Virus record (IMG/VR): IMGVR_UViG_3300027541_000073
Location: 1 to 64,000 of that record
Length of the DNA stretch: 64,000 bases
Origin: a virus
Strand: one strand, 5' to 3'
Part shown: positions 45,101-52,176 of the stretch, one piece after another
Position numbering within the stretch: the first letter of the stretch is position 1
How the letters are laid out: each line of letters starts with the position of its first letter
Notes under the pieces: generated by a model
Seen by the model: only the letters and a program-made list of their open reading frames with translations
Told to the model about the DNA's origin: nothing
Database searches by the model: none
Translations under genes and position numbers: made by a program

Positions 45101-45609
45101 TTTGGTCTAATTTCTAAGTTAGTATTAGATGAACTTGCTGTCAAGGCGGCATCGCCCAAATCGATAACATCATCAAATGTTGTTGTAGATGCTAGTCCTA
45201 AGTCTAAGAAGAAATCCTGTCCGCCGCTGGCTGGACCACCGTCTAATTGATCTAATAAAATACTGCTAGTAGTGGCAATAATATTATTGTTAATAAAAAT
45301 ATCGTCTGTAGATATAGCAGATGCAACTACACGATTAACTGCGGTAATGTTTAACGATCCTAATGCTGTAGTAATTCTAGAGAAATCTACAGTAATATCG
45401 TTATTAGTAAAATTTGTTGATAGTGTATTGGTACTGCGTGTTGTACCTAATACTTCTAATTCTGTGTTGGGAGAATTAGTTTTAATGCCCAAGCGGCTAG
45501 TGCCAACATCGAAGTATATTAAATCGGTTTCAAAGGAAAGATCAACACCGTCTCGCAACAGGTTGTCTTTAAGCATTCCACCGGAAATTCGGCCAATATC
45601 TACAGGCAT
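42190..45609 (-). CDS. Tail fiber (1139 residues), paralogue without LamG
   Basis: The upstream-most possible start is TTG at 45624, but ATG 45609 has GGAG nine bases before it and gives MPVDIGRISGG, matching the N-terminus of the neighbouring fiber; I take ATG 45609. Domains: N-terminal GRISGGMLKDNLLRDGVDLSFETDL, beta-helix (KTWFAENGDN, IYPGTYAELLPLVVP, SPYIQNVSV), the conserved RVEWLNSFTYFA and YGAEVRSIGSANVYGNYGAVADG joined directly where the paralogue has its insert, YYQSQDHKGTFRVGDQFYV, and a C-terminal shaft of 'I.TT.SNS.LELR.NS.G' repeats. Likely one of the side or tail fibers. Confidence 0.8.
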   Translation of the reverse strand: MPVDIGRISGGMLKDNLLRDGVDLSFETDLIYFDVGTSRLGIKTNSPNTELEVLGTTRSTNTLSTNFTNNDITVDFSRITTALGSLNITAVNRVVASAISTDDIFINNNIIATTSSILLDQLDGGPASGGQDFFLDLGLASTTTFDDVIDLGDAALTASSSNTNLEIRPNGSGTLEVYNEFNITGNLHSTGDITLDGTITFGSDQNDAVDFNADIASNIVPDTDAFYSLGTSSSNRWNGLYTNLVNGQQVTTSSLSTPSGVNYALRPGKTWFVAENGDNLNQGNHENAPYATIEKALSVATAGDTIKIYPGTYAELLPLVVPAGVAVSGLELRSVTIVPDTASQSEDVFHLNGETTVNNLTIKDFYYDSINDKGYAFRFAPNAQVTSRSPYIQNVSVITQGTTTTADDPRGFASGDAGKGALVDGSETNYLTKEASMLFHAVTFITPGVDALTMTNGVRVEWLNSFTYFANRALYAIQGTGRLTEDGSTLAYGAEVRSIGSANVYGNYGAVADGADTLMYLIQHNFAYIGTGKDATNDDTLVVQTNETVELNSGRVYYQSQDHKGTFRVGDQFYVDFENGTVSFDASGLASTGATGLTITTGADVTTITKDFVNTGNLKIAGNTIESLFGEVNILSASGETNLTLDVNVAKNLDITGDFSLGGQLILGNQTVDTVTFKQTLNQNFEPDVTETYNLGSSTKVWRDTYTSEANINDIRIRGNVIETTVSNSDLELRANSAGIVNLKDYAAFDQNLTVSGLTTVKSVNVIGTLNHTGAVVLAGDKSNTGFLDISGTLTVGSSAYFDNVQIVNNRIFTSDSNSDLELSAHASGIIQIPVDNVSITRSLSISGDYYTTNITASNRYTAEEFYNADILIKDNYISTTTSNSNLELRGNSAGGVFLETTKFTGSTVSNADDIVLQPNTGKNLKFDTTAALIVPKGTTANRPTFQQGDVRFNTTTGIFEGYGAAFGGVYSADRQTSVTAGSSEEINFKADNILTMDITSTRLRTNGLLVDNTLFDVNTVTTTNNDLTFAPNGTGLNRIENITPDGSDIRNELNSAITLGSTGLGYIKFTGTNGLVIPYGTTAEQPSSPEVGETRYNIEESVVEVWTGTKWGNAGGEGETVTQQYMEDISYLWNLILG

Positions 45610-45626
45610 GTGATTAGTCTCCAATA

Positions 45627-45634
45627 ATATTTAT
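45627..45634 (-). promoter_or_regulatory. Late promoter motif (ATAAATAT)
   Basis: ATAAATAT on the minus strand ends 17 nt before ATG 45609. It lies inside a perfect 7-bp inverted repeat, CCAATAA-ATA-TTATTGG (45621-45637), whose right arm runs into the GGAG ribosome site. The same ATAAATAT is found at 63099-63106 on the plus strand. Confidence 0.45.
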
Positions 45635-45663
45635 TGGATCCTGAATTATTAAAAGTGTTGAGA

Positions 45664-46377
45664 TTAACGGTCGAAGCCGTGAATGACAGTGACTGGTTTA
45701 CCGTAAGGAACAGCACTTGTGAACTCTACAAAACGTCCAACTCTTGTTACAGTAACGCTAACAGTTCCAGATCCGCTAGCATTTGTGTTTAGTGTTAAAC
45801 TTACGCCAGGACTTACACCTGTTACAGTCCCAGAAACACCAGATCCAGATACAGTTGCACCGATCATACTGTCAGTGGCTTCTGAAGTAATTAATGTTGG
45901 GTTTCCGTCTGTCTTTGCTACAGAAATAGTACTTGCGGGCGCATCTACTAGTGTGTAGTTTGTTGTAGAAATTTGATAAACGTTTTCAATTAATACGAAT
46001 AAGTTCTGTGGGTTTGTTAGTTCTGGATATGGATAATCAGCATACCCCGAATCCAACGGGCCAAAATAAACTTCGGCAGCGTCACCGTTACCTAGATTTT
46101 GTTGTGTAATTAGTGCTGGTTCTTTAAATCTAAATTTGCGCCATGCCGCTGGAGTTCCTTGACGTCCTTCAAATTCTTGGTCCGTTGTGTTATAACGAAT
46201 ATGTCCTTCGACTGGACTAGTTACTGTGCCAGATTCGCCAGGACGACTAGTAGTAGGTCCGTTGGGAATTAACAATACGTTTTCAGTATCTAACTTAACT
46301 TCGTCTGTAATTTCAACCGCAATACGATTGTCTTTTACATTACGACTGTTTAATTGATTACGTTTTAAAAACTTCAT
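45664..46377 (-). CDS. Virion structural protein (fiber/neck region)
   Basis: 237 residues from ATG 46377. An upstream reading starting at 46440 exists, but it would overlap the previous gene by 64 bp; ATG 46377 shares one base with that gene's TAA (TAATG) and gives MKFLKRNQLN, a sensible N-terminus. The sequence has RIAVEITDEVKLDTENVLLIPNGPT..RP, then VEGHIRYNTTDQEFEGRQGT.AAWRKF, a motif used by phage fiber proteins at domain ends. The C-terminal part is a Thr/Val-rich beta domain ending FVEFTSAVPYGKPVTVIHGFD. Part of the structural operon starting at 48196. Confidence 0.6.
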   Translation of the reverse strand: MKFLKRNQLNSRNVKDNRIAVEITDEVKLDTENVLLIPNGPTTSRPGESGTVTSPVEGHIRYNTTDQEFEGRQGTPAAWRKFRFKEPALITQQNLGNGDAAEVYFGPLDSGYADYPYPELTNPQNLFVLIENVYQISTTNYTLVDAPASTISVAKTDGNPTLITSEATDSMIGATVSGSGVSGTVTGVSPGVSLTLNTNASGSGTVSVTVTRVGRFVEFTSAVPYGKPVTVIHGFDR

Positions 46378-46712
46378 TAACTTACTCTCATTGAAGTTAG
46401 AGATACACTTAGTCGTGTATTTGCATCTGCTGTTGCCCAAATTCTTTCTTCTGAACCTAGTACAATTTTTTCTGTATCAAATGTAAATGTTTCACCTGCT
46501 GGTATTGTTAAGTTATGAATAACTTTAGTAGTGTTAGCAATAGTAGCCGGTAAAGGTGCTAATAACCAAAGATTTAAAACAACATCCGATGTTGAATAAT
46601 TGCAAAACATCATGCAGGTCACAGCATATTCTCTGTCATCAGAACCAACAGTGCCAGGGGCAGTATAAATTGCACTGCCTAGTGTAGTTACTAAATTGCT
46701 TGTGATTGCCAT
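46377..46712 (-). CDS. Small beta-sandwich virion protein (family of three in this window)
   Basis: 111 residues. YAVTCMMFCNYSTSDVVLNLWLLAP, then TKVIHNLTIPAGETFTFD, EKIVLGSEERIWATADANTRLSVSLTSM: the same strand order as the proteins at 17177 and 37503. The central 'LTIPAGE' and 'E.I.L...E.I.A.A' are the most recognisable elements. It is coupled (TAATG) to the downstream gene. Likely a virion joining or decoration protein. Confidence 0.55.
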   Translation of the reverse strand: MAITSNLVTTLGSAIYTAPGTVGSDDREYAVTCMMFCNYSTSDVVLNLWLLAPLPATIANTTKVIHNLTIPAGETFTFDTEKIVLGSEERIWATADANTRLSVSLTSMRVS

Positions 46713-46721
46713 GTTCTATCC

Positions 46722-47738
46722 TTAAAATATCATACTGTAAACGATTGCTTTACGTTTACTTATTAATTCATCTTGCTTGTTCTCTGAGTTTACAAAGAAC
46801 AATCCTGTGCCACCTTGGGCTTCATTCTTAGCATAAAGTTTTACACCATCGGCTACGCTTCCTGGATCTTCTGTTTGTAGGTATAATTTAAAATGGTCAT
46901 CGACACCTACGCAACCTGTACCGTCACTGCGTAAAACTAAATCTTCGTTACTTAATCTACTTTCAATAGTAGCATTATAAAACTTTAAATTCTGTACTTC
47001 AAATCTGTCTACAAACCAAGCGGCATTAATTACATTATCTAAAGTTAATGTTAAATTACTTGGGCCACCATCTGCTTCAAAGTCACTAATTTCCAAATAA
47101 GAATCATACAATACTGTTACGCCGCCAATCTTAGCACTATCTTGTAATTTGTAAGGCGGATTTAATGTAAAGTAACTACCTACATAATCTGTAACTGCTT
47201 GAATGTTAGGAATAATATCTGGATCAATCGGAGGAAGGCCAGGTGCTGTATAATCTAAAACTTGTTCTTCATAGTTTACTGTGCCAGTAACGTTAACTAC
47301 AGCCGTTCCTGTTCCTAACAAGTTTAAATTATATCCAGCAGTAGTAATGGAATTAGTCTGTATTCCAATTAAATCATCAGTTTCATTTTTAGCAACAAAC
47401 AGTCCGCTACGTGTTGTACCAGATTGTGTATCTAACCAGTTTTTTGATTCATCAAAAACTAAAAAAACATCAGGTCTTGATCCGCGAGATATTTGAATAC
47501 CCGCTTCTCCTAGTCCTGTTGGACTAATACCTGCGCCGCTTTCGCCTCTGTTTAATAGAATAATTTTATCTTCTATTTCAACGTTGACTGTTTGTATGGA
47601 TGTTGTATTACCTAATACAGTTAAATCACCGGTGACAAGAACCGTACCAATTTGATCACCAGTATTCAGCGTAATTGTTCCGCCAGAATTAACTGATATC
47701 TTATAATCGGTGTCTTGTACTTTAACTATTCTTGCCAT
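46722..47738 (-). CDS. Virion structural protein, fiber-type
   Basis: 338 residues. The first 130 residues hold NTGDQIGTVLVTGDLTVLGNTT, IEDKIILLNRGESGAGI and AGIQISRG.RPDVFLVFDES..W, a pattern I recognise from fiber or neck proteins of T4-like marine phages. The rest has FYNATIESRLSNEDLVLRSDGTGCV, resembling the 'NLELR.NGTG' shaft element of the larger fibers, and a C-terminal FVNSENKQDELISKRKAIVYSMIF helix. No enzymatic motif. It begins 13 bases after a strong 9-bp hairpin. Confidence 0.6.
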   Translation of the reverse strand: MARIVKVQDTDYKISVNSGGTITLNTGDQIGTVLVTGDLTVLGNTTSIQTVNVEIEDKIILLNRGESGAGISPTGLGEAGIQISRGSRPDVFLVFDESKNWLDTQSGTTRSGLFVAKNETDDLIGIQTNSITTAGYNLNLLGTGTAVVNVTGTVNYEEQVLDYTAPGLPPIDPDIIPNIQAVTDYVGSYFTLNPPYKLQDSAKIGGVTVLYDSYLEISDFEADGGPSNLTLTLDNVINAAWFVDRFEVQNLKFYNATIESRLSNEDLVLRSDGTGCVGVDDHFKLYLQTEDPGSVADGVKLYAKNEAQGGTGLFFVNSENKQDELISKRKAIVYSMIF

Positions 47739-47750
47739 GTGTAATCCTTA

Positions 47751-47772
47751 ATAAGGGACCTAAGTCCCTTAT
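47751..47772 (-). other. Perfect 9-bp hairpin between two structural genes
   Basis: ATAAGGGAC-loop of four-GTCCCTTAT is a perfect inverted repeat in the 35-bp gap between 47738 and 47774. On the minus (transcribed) strand the loop is TTAG, and the stem is followed by TAAGG, which is also the ribosome site of the next gene. There is no long U-run, so it is more likely a processing site or attenuating structure than a strong terminator. Confidence 0.6.
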
Positions 47773-47773
47773 A

Positions 47774-48196
47774 TTAAACTGCAATCAATACTAATACGTC
47801 TGCTGACGAATCGTTATCTAAATACCACTTGTACTTGTTACCGCTAAAGTCATAAGCAAGGCGCTTAGTTAATTTAGCAATAGCAGTAGTACCAGGAGTT
47901 TGACCAGTTGTAGAACCTAAAATACGAATTTCACCATTGGCTGCTGGTGTTCCAGAAACTAGTTTACCAACTTTTAAGTTAGTACCTGTAATAGAACTGA
48001 TGCTTTCTGCTTCAGTAAATGCATCATCGGATGTTTTTAAAACAACGTATGTGCTCTTGCCACGTTGTTTAACAATTTGATAGTCACTGGCTAATGAACC
48101 GCCGAAGTAACCTTGAACTAAAATACCTGCTTGTGATGTAGTAAATGAACGAGTAACTTTAGTACCGTATACATCTTTCTTTAATGGACGTCCCAT
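47774..48196 (-). CDS. Small virion structural protein
   Basis: 140 residues: GRPLKKDVYGTKVTRSFTTSQAGILVQGYFGG, then DYQIVKQRGKSTYVVL and a beta-rich C-terminus ending KWYLDNDSSADVLVLIAV. The 'Y.I.KQRG...Y.V' and 'LAYDFSGNKYKWYL' segments recall a small structural protein found just after gp23 in T4-like marine phages. It is the first gene of the long structural operon, preceded by a late motif and a leader with two stem-loops, and has an AAGGAGAA ribosome site. It may be a head decoration or neck-associated subunit. Confidence 0.6.
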   Translation of the reverse strand: MGRPLKKDVYGTKVTRSFTTSQAGILVQGYFGGSLASDYQIVKQRGKSTYVVLKTSDDAFTEAESISSITGTNLKVGKLVSGTPAANGEIRILGSTTGQTPGTTAIAKLTKRLAYDFSGNKYKWYLDNDSSADVLVLIAV

Positions 48197-48279
48197 TTGT
48201 TTTCTCCTTATGTTGACGTTTTAGGTCTACGCAGAGGGATTCTGCATAAGTTCGCTAATGCGAATATAATTTAGACATT

Positions 48280-48289
48280 GTATTTAGCC
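48280..48289 (-). promoter_or_regulatory. Late promoter motif (GGCTAAATAC) with two-hairpin leader
   Basis: GGCTAAATAC on the minus strand lies about 84 nt before ATG 48196 and directly after the gp23 terminator. The leader carries TTCGC-ATTA-GCGAA and GCAGA-ATCCC-TCTGC stem-loops in tandem. The motif is identical to that at 42170-42179. Confidence 0.55.
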
Positions 48290-48296
48290 ACAAAAG

Positions 48297-48322
48297 AAAA
48301 AGGACTCCGAAGAGTCCTTTTC
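48297..48322 (-). terminator. Rho-independent terminator after gp23, UUCG loop
   Basis: On the minus strand AAGGACTC-TTCG-GAGTCCTT forms an 8-bp stem with the very stable UUCG tetraloop, followed by TTTCTTTT. It begins about 25 bases past the gp23 stop and precedes the late promoter of the next operon, so it separates the abundant capsid message from the fiber genes. Confidence 0.85.
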
Positions 48323-48345
48323 TTGTTACACTTGTTAAGTGTTGA

Positions 48346-49521
48346 TTACTGGAATGTAGCGTTAGAGATACTAACTGTACCTAAGTAATCAGCCGCGTTA
48401 CCAAGAGATGATGCTGTGTTGTTCAACTCAACATATCCATAACGAGTCATGAAAGACACGACTGGTTCGAATGATGTTGGGTCTAATACAACGCCAGAGC
48501 TCATCAATGGAACGTATGGGCAGTAGAAAGCGGCTGCGTCAGATTCGCTAGAACCTTTGTAACCAACTAATACTGATGCGCTGTCAGATGCGTATGTGTT
48601 AACATAGATCTTCATAGCATTGTTCAATGTACCAACAAACTTAGTGTTTGTAGGTGCTTCGAAAGTACCTTCTGTTGTTCTTGCGAACGCAGAAGTTGTT
48701 GCACTTTGAAGGATTGTTAATGCGTATGGGCTAACAACGGCCCAGTTACCAGCACCACGACGTGTACGTTGTGCGATAACGTTAGCGGCACGGTTGATTA
48801 GAACTGCCAAAGCGGCGTGTTCGTCACCAACGAATGTTGCTGTACCAGATACTGTTGCCTGGTCAAATGCTTGGTTGTTACCGTTAGATGTTGCAAGAGT
48901 TGCTAGGGAACCTAGAACTTCTTGGTCGATTTCAGCAGTGATTTCTTGAGCAAGAGCAGCCATGATTTCTGCTTCGATGTCAATACCTTGTTGGGCTTGT
49001 GCATCTTGAGCAGCCTCGAATGTCCAACGTGCAGACAATTTACGAGTCTTGGCTTCAACTGTTTGCTTCAAGATTTGGATGCTCATACGCTTACCAGCAA
49101 CACCTTCTAATGCGGCAGTTGCGGCGGCTGTAGTAGCAGATCCGTTATTTGCAGAATAACCTTCTGCAATCTTGAATGGGCTTAGAGCCTCTTCACCAGC
49201 GGTAGCACCATATGTACCACTTAGTGTATCGCTGTAGCGAACACGTAGAGTATGGATTTGACCAACTGGACCAGTCATTGGTTGTACACCAACTAATTCG
49301 TTGGCAATAACTGTTGGCATAACACGACGGATCACTGGAAGGATCACGCGGTTAAGGGTTGCGACGTTACCGGCAGAAGTAGCACCAGTTGACGCAGATT
49401 CTGAAAGATACTTACGAGTATTCTCTAAAGTAACTCCCATTACGCTACGCTTGGTACCTTGAAGGCCTTCTAATAGTGCCTCTTTAGTTTCTTGCCAGCG
49501 GCTTTCTAGTAGTTCTGACAT
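48346..49521 (-). CDS. gp23: Major capsid protein gp23
   Basis: 391 residues, shorter than T4 gp23 (521) but with the same order of blocks: SELLESRWQETKEALLEGL, LNRVILPVIRRVMPTVIANELVGVQPMTGPVG, HTLRVRYSD, KRMSIQILKQTVEAKTRKLSARWTFEAAQDA, AALAQEITAEIDQEVL and FMTRYGYVELN, arranged as in the HK97-like fold of T4-type capsids. It forms the head shell hexamers. L39-S-E41 before S42 fits the gp21 cleavage rule (I/L-x-E then a small residue). It follows gp22 by 11 bp with an AAGGAGAA ribosome site and is followed by a strong terminator. Confidence 0.93.
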   Translation of the reverse strand: MSELLESRWQETKEALLEGLQGTKRSVMGVTLENTRKYLSESASTGATSAGNVATLNRVILPVIRRVMPTVIANELVGVQPMTGPVGQIHTLRVRYSDTLSGTYGATAGEEALSPFKIAEGYSANNGSATTAAATAALEGVAGKRMSIQILKQTVEAKTRKLSARWTFEAAQDAQAQQGIDIEAEIMAALAQEITAEIDQEVLGSLATLATSNGNNQAFDQATVSGTATFVGDEHAALAVLINRAANVIAQRTRRGAGNWAVVSPYALTILQSATTSAFARTTEGTFEAPTNTKFVGTLNNAMKIYVNTYASDSASVLVGYKGSSESDAAAFYCPYVPLMSSGVVLDPTSFEPVVSFMTRYGYVELNNTASSLGNAADYLGTVSISNATFQ

Positions 49522-49532
49522 TTAAATTCTCC

Positions 49533-50624
49533 TTATTTTAATCCAGCAAGGCGACGGATGTCAATTACATCGGCCTGGCTATTAGCACTACTAATGCTAT
49601 GGGTTTCTTTGTTGCCTGTGATTTCTTTTGCCTCTACAAGAGCCTTCTTCTTCTCCGGTGTGCTACCACTCAATACTGCTGGTAAGTACTTGTCGAAACT
49701 AGTACGTAGTTTTGCAGTTTGCACACTTTCTAGTAACTCGCTCATGATGTCTTTTTGGTCCTTGTTTAGAGGATTTAGAAGTTCACTCATTACTTCTTTA
49801 CGTTCAGCGGCTTCTTGTGCGCGAGCAACTTCTTGCTCTTTGCTTTCTACCAACTGTTGCTTTTCAGAAATAATGCTCTGTGCTTCTGCGAGTTTTTGTT
49901 CTTTTTCTGCGATTACTTTGAGTAACTTGCTTGTCTCTGATTTCTCGTTCAACAAACTAGATTGATACTCAGTTGTAAATGCTTCAAAAATCTTACGTCC
50001 AAAGTCGTTTTGACGAGCTTGGTCGATATCTTCTTTAAGTTGAGTAATCTCTTTCTCAAGACCTTGTTTTACAACAGATTCAACTAATTCTGCTGAAGTC
50101 TTTACAAACTTGCTCTTAAGTTGAGCAAATTGTTCTTTTGCTTCTTTAACAAGTTTAACTTTGGTTTCTGCCAAGTCTTTCTTGTCATCATAGAAGTCTG
50201 CAATTTCCTTAGCCAATGCTTCGACTACAAACTGCTCTAACTTACTAAAATTCTCAGCCATTACTTTCTGATCTTCGTGAAGTTCAGAAATTTCTCTAGC
50301 AAGAGAAGTCAATACAAACTCGTTAAGTTTACTTGAGTGTTCGCGAATAGCAACAGCATACTTGGCTTTCGCCTCTGCTAGTTGTGCGCGATCTTCTGTA
50401 AACTCTTGGATTTCGACAGATAAACGATCTTCAATCATGTTATTGATTGCGTCGACCATTACTTGTTTGTCATGTTCGTATTTTTGCGCGAATTCTTCGC
50501 GTAGTTGTTGAGTAGCCTGTTCGCGGTTTTCAGCGATTCTGGCGTTCCAAGCAGACTCGATGTCTGCTTTGATTTCTTCGGAAATCACGTTGTTTTCAAA
50601 TAATGATTTAAGTGCATCCAACAT
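49533..50624 (-). CDS. gp22: Prohead scaffold protein gp22
   Basis: 363 residues, almost entirely charged helix (long E/K/Q-rich coiled coil), with the start MLDALKSLFENNVISEEIKADIE and repeats of 'F..S.LAREI.....D.K..AE..' typical of T4 gp22, the main protein of the internal prohead core that is degraded by gp21 during maturation. The C-terminus (SGSTPEKKKALVEAKEITGNK...DIRRLAGLK) matches the 'ITG' ending seen in this family. Located between gp21 and gp23 exactly as in T4. Low hydrophobicity and absence of Cys fit a transient scaffold. Confidence 0.9.
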   Translation of the reverse strand: MLDALKSLFENNVISEEIKADIESAWNARIAENREQATQQLREEFAQKYEHDKQVMVDAINNMIEDRLSVEIQEFTEDRAQLAEAKAKYAVAIREHSSKLNEFVLTSLAREISELHEDQKVMAENFSKLEQFVVEALAKEIADFYDDKKDLAETKVKLVKEAKEQFAQLKSKFVKTSAELVESVVKQGLEKEITQLKEDIDQARQNDFGRKIFEAFTTEYQSSLLNEKSETSKLLKVIAEKEQKLAEAQSIISEKQQLVESKEQEVARAQEAAERKEVMSELLNPLNKDQKDIMSELLESVQTAKLRTSFDKYLPAVLSGSTPEKKKALVEAKEITGNKETHSISSANSQADVIDIRRLAGLK

Positions 50625-50639
50625 TGTGATTCTCCCTTG

Positions 50640-51272
50640 TTATTGGAGTCCGCCTATTATTTTTAATAGGCTTTCTTTTAAGTATTGCTGTGCCTTTGCG
50701 TCGCCTTGTACTTCTTGTGCTATTCTTAGTGCCTTATATCCGCCCTTACTATTCATGAGATGCTCATAAATGGGCGTTGGATACGCACCCGGGGCTGATG
50801 GTTGAGCTACTACATCAACTGTAATAATCTCGAAATCTGACACTTCACCGGATCCGTCTTCTTTGACGTTTCCGGATCCGCGCGAACTAACTCCTAACTT
50901 AACACCACTTTCCAACATAGTTTTCACTAATTGTCCCATTGGGGTTGGAAGAATCTTAAGTTTACCGTAACCATTTGGGCCATCCATCCACATTTCTGTA
51001 ATCATATGGCTTACACGGTCTAGGTTAATTTTTAAGTCGTCTGGATGATCTACTTCGCCAAGAACTGAATATCCACCAGTGATCTGGTCGTTTAGTGTTT
51101 TGACAGCCCTGCCGATTTCGCTCACAGGATACACACGCTGATTTGCGTTACGAATGCCGCCCTGGATACAAATACCCTTCATATAAAGGTTTTTGCCTCC
51201 GTCGCCATCCGACTCCACAACCATTCGGGCTTGGTCGAATGTTAGGTTCTCACGTAAGTAGAAATTACTCAT
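50640..51272 (-). CDS. gp21: Prohead core protease gp21
   Basis: 210 residues, the size of T4 gp21 (212). Candidate catalytic residues are H76 in LGEVDHPDD and S129/S130 in KLGVSSRGSG, with the conserved MKGICIQGGIRNANQRVYP near the N-terminus and ITVDVVAQPSAPGA near residue 150-163. The enzyme is a serine protease that assembles in the prohead, digests the core and trims gp23. It lies between the acidic core protein and gp22, as expected for a T4-type head operon. Confidence 0.93.
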   Translation of the reverse strand: MSNFYLRENLTFDQARMVVESDGDGGKNLYMKGICIQGGIRNANQRVYPVSEIGRAVKTLNDQITGGYSVLGEVDHPDDLKINLDRVSHMITEMWMDGPNGYGKLKILPTPMGQLVKTMLESGVKLGVSSRGSGNVKEDGSGEVSDFEIITVDVVAQPSAPGAYPTPIYEHLMNSKGGYKALRIAQEVQGDAKAQQYLKESLLKIIGGLQ

Positions 51273-51288
51273 CTAGATTAGACCCTAA

Positions 51289-52071
51289 TTAACCTTTGCT
51301 ACCAATGATACTCTTGGTATCAGCGCCGCTTTCGCCTGCGCCTTTCTTCTCTGCGCCATGACCTTTGCTTTGAGCATTAAGTTTTGTCGCATTTTTTGAA
51401 CCAGGCACATTAACGTTACCTGAATTCAAATCCTTTGTTGATGGATTTGCTAAACCACCTTGTGTACCACCTTTGTTGCTTTCGCCGCCTTTAGCGATAT
51501 TAGCAACTGTGCCACCCATATCGTTCTTACCGGCTACGATTGACTTAGTGTTAGCACCGTTGTCACCGTGCTTTGGAGCACTTACTTTTTCTACGTATTC
51601 TACAACGTAGTCTTCTTTAGTTTCTTCTTCTTCGCCGCCTTCTTCGCCTTCAGGTGCTTCTGGACCTTCTTCTGATCCACCTGCTGGGAATTCGTCGCCG
51701 CCTTCTTCACCTTTGTCACCACCCATCATTTGTTCAAATTCTGCGGTTAGTGCATCGATAATGTCTTGTTTCATTAGGTCTAGGTCGCCTACAGTTGCTG
51801 GCTCTTCATCGCCACCTTCGCCACCGTCCATGTCATCTTCTGGTTCATCGGCATCGATATCGCTTAGTAAATCGGCTGCTGGCTCGTCTTGAGCTTCTAA
51901 ACCAAATGCTTCTTCTGCTGGTTGATCAAATTGTAGATCATCGTCCAACAAGTTTTCGTAAATTTCGCGAGATTTTGCTACCACTAGTTCGTGGAACAAT
52001 TCTTCGGCTTTTTGTTTGTCTTCATTAATTAGATATTCAAGCATCTGCTCGAACTTTGCGCGATCAGTCAT
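51289..52071 (-). CDS. Acidic prohead core-like protein
   Basis: 260 residues. An N-terminal helical part (FEQMLEYLINEDKQKAEELFHELVVAKSREIYENLL) is followed by about 100 residues dominated by Asp, Glu and Gly and a C-terminal Gly/Lys/Asn-rich tail. Two similar short elements, GANTKSIVAGK and GADTKSIIGSKG, occur about 90 residues apart, the second at the very C-terminus. In T4, acidic core proteins gp67 and gp68 lie next to gp21; this much longer protein in the same place probably fills a core or scaffold role. It has its own late-promoter motif and an AGGAGAA ribosome site. Confidence 0.65.
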   Translation of the reverse strand: MTDRAKFEQMLEYLINEDKQKAEELFHELVVAKSREIYENLLDDDLQFDQPAEEAFGLEAQDEPAADLLSDIDADEPEDDMDGGEGGDEEPATVGDLDLMKQDIIDALTAEFEQMMGGDKGEEGGDEFPAGGSEEGPEAPEGEEGGEEEETKEDYVVEYVEKVSAPKHGDNGANTKSIVAGKNDMGGTVANIAKGGESNKGGTQGGLANPSTKDLNSGNVNVPGSKNATKLNAQSKGHGAEKKGAGESGADTKSIIGSKG

Positions 52072-52122
52072 TTATGTTCTCCTATATATGTGATGGGGTT
52101 ATTCACCCGCAAGGCTGTCGAT

Positions 52123-52130
52123 GTATTTAC
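52123..52130 (-). promoter_or_regulatory. Late promoter motif (GTAAATAC)
   Basis: GTAAATAC on the minus strand about 52 nt before ATG 52071, directly downstream of a terminator. The leader holds GGGT-GAATA-ACCC. It is placed to drive the head genes 52071-48346. Confidence 0.5.
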
Positions 52131-52140
52131 TATGTATATA

Positions 52141-52162
52141 AAAAAACCGGTGCAAACCGGTT
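52141..52162 (-). terminator. Rho-independent terminator after the 191-residue gene
   Basis: On the minus strand AACCGGT-TTGC-ACCGGTT is a perfect 7-bp stem followed by six T. It begins about 15 bases past the stop at 52177 and separates the gp20 operon from the core/protease/capsid operon. Confidence 0.85.
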
Positions 52163-52176
52163 CAAAATACGAAATT

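Noticed and set aside
45610-45624. TTG 45624 as start of the 1139-residue fiber
   Set aside because: It overlaps the GGAG ribosome site itself; ATG 45609 gives the N-terminus shared with the paralogue.
46378-46440. Upstream start at 46440 for the 237-residue structural protein
   Set aside because: It would overlap the preceding gene by 64 bp and add unconserved-looking sequence; ATG 46377 is coupled by TAATG.
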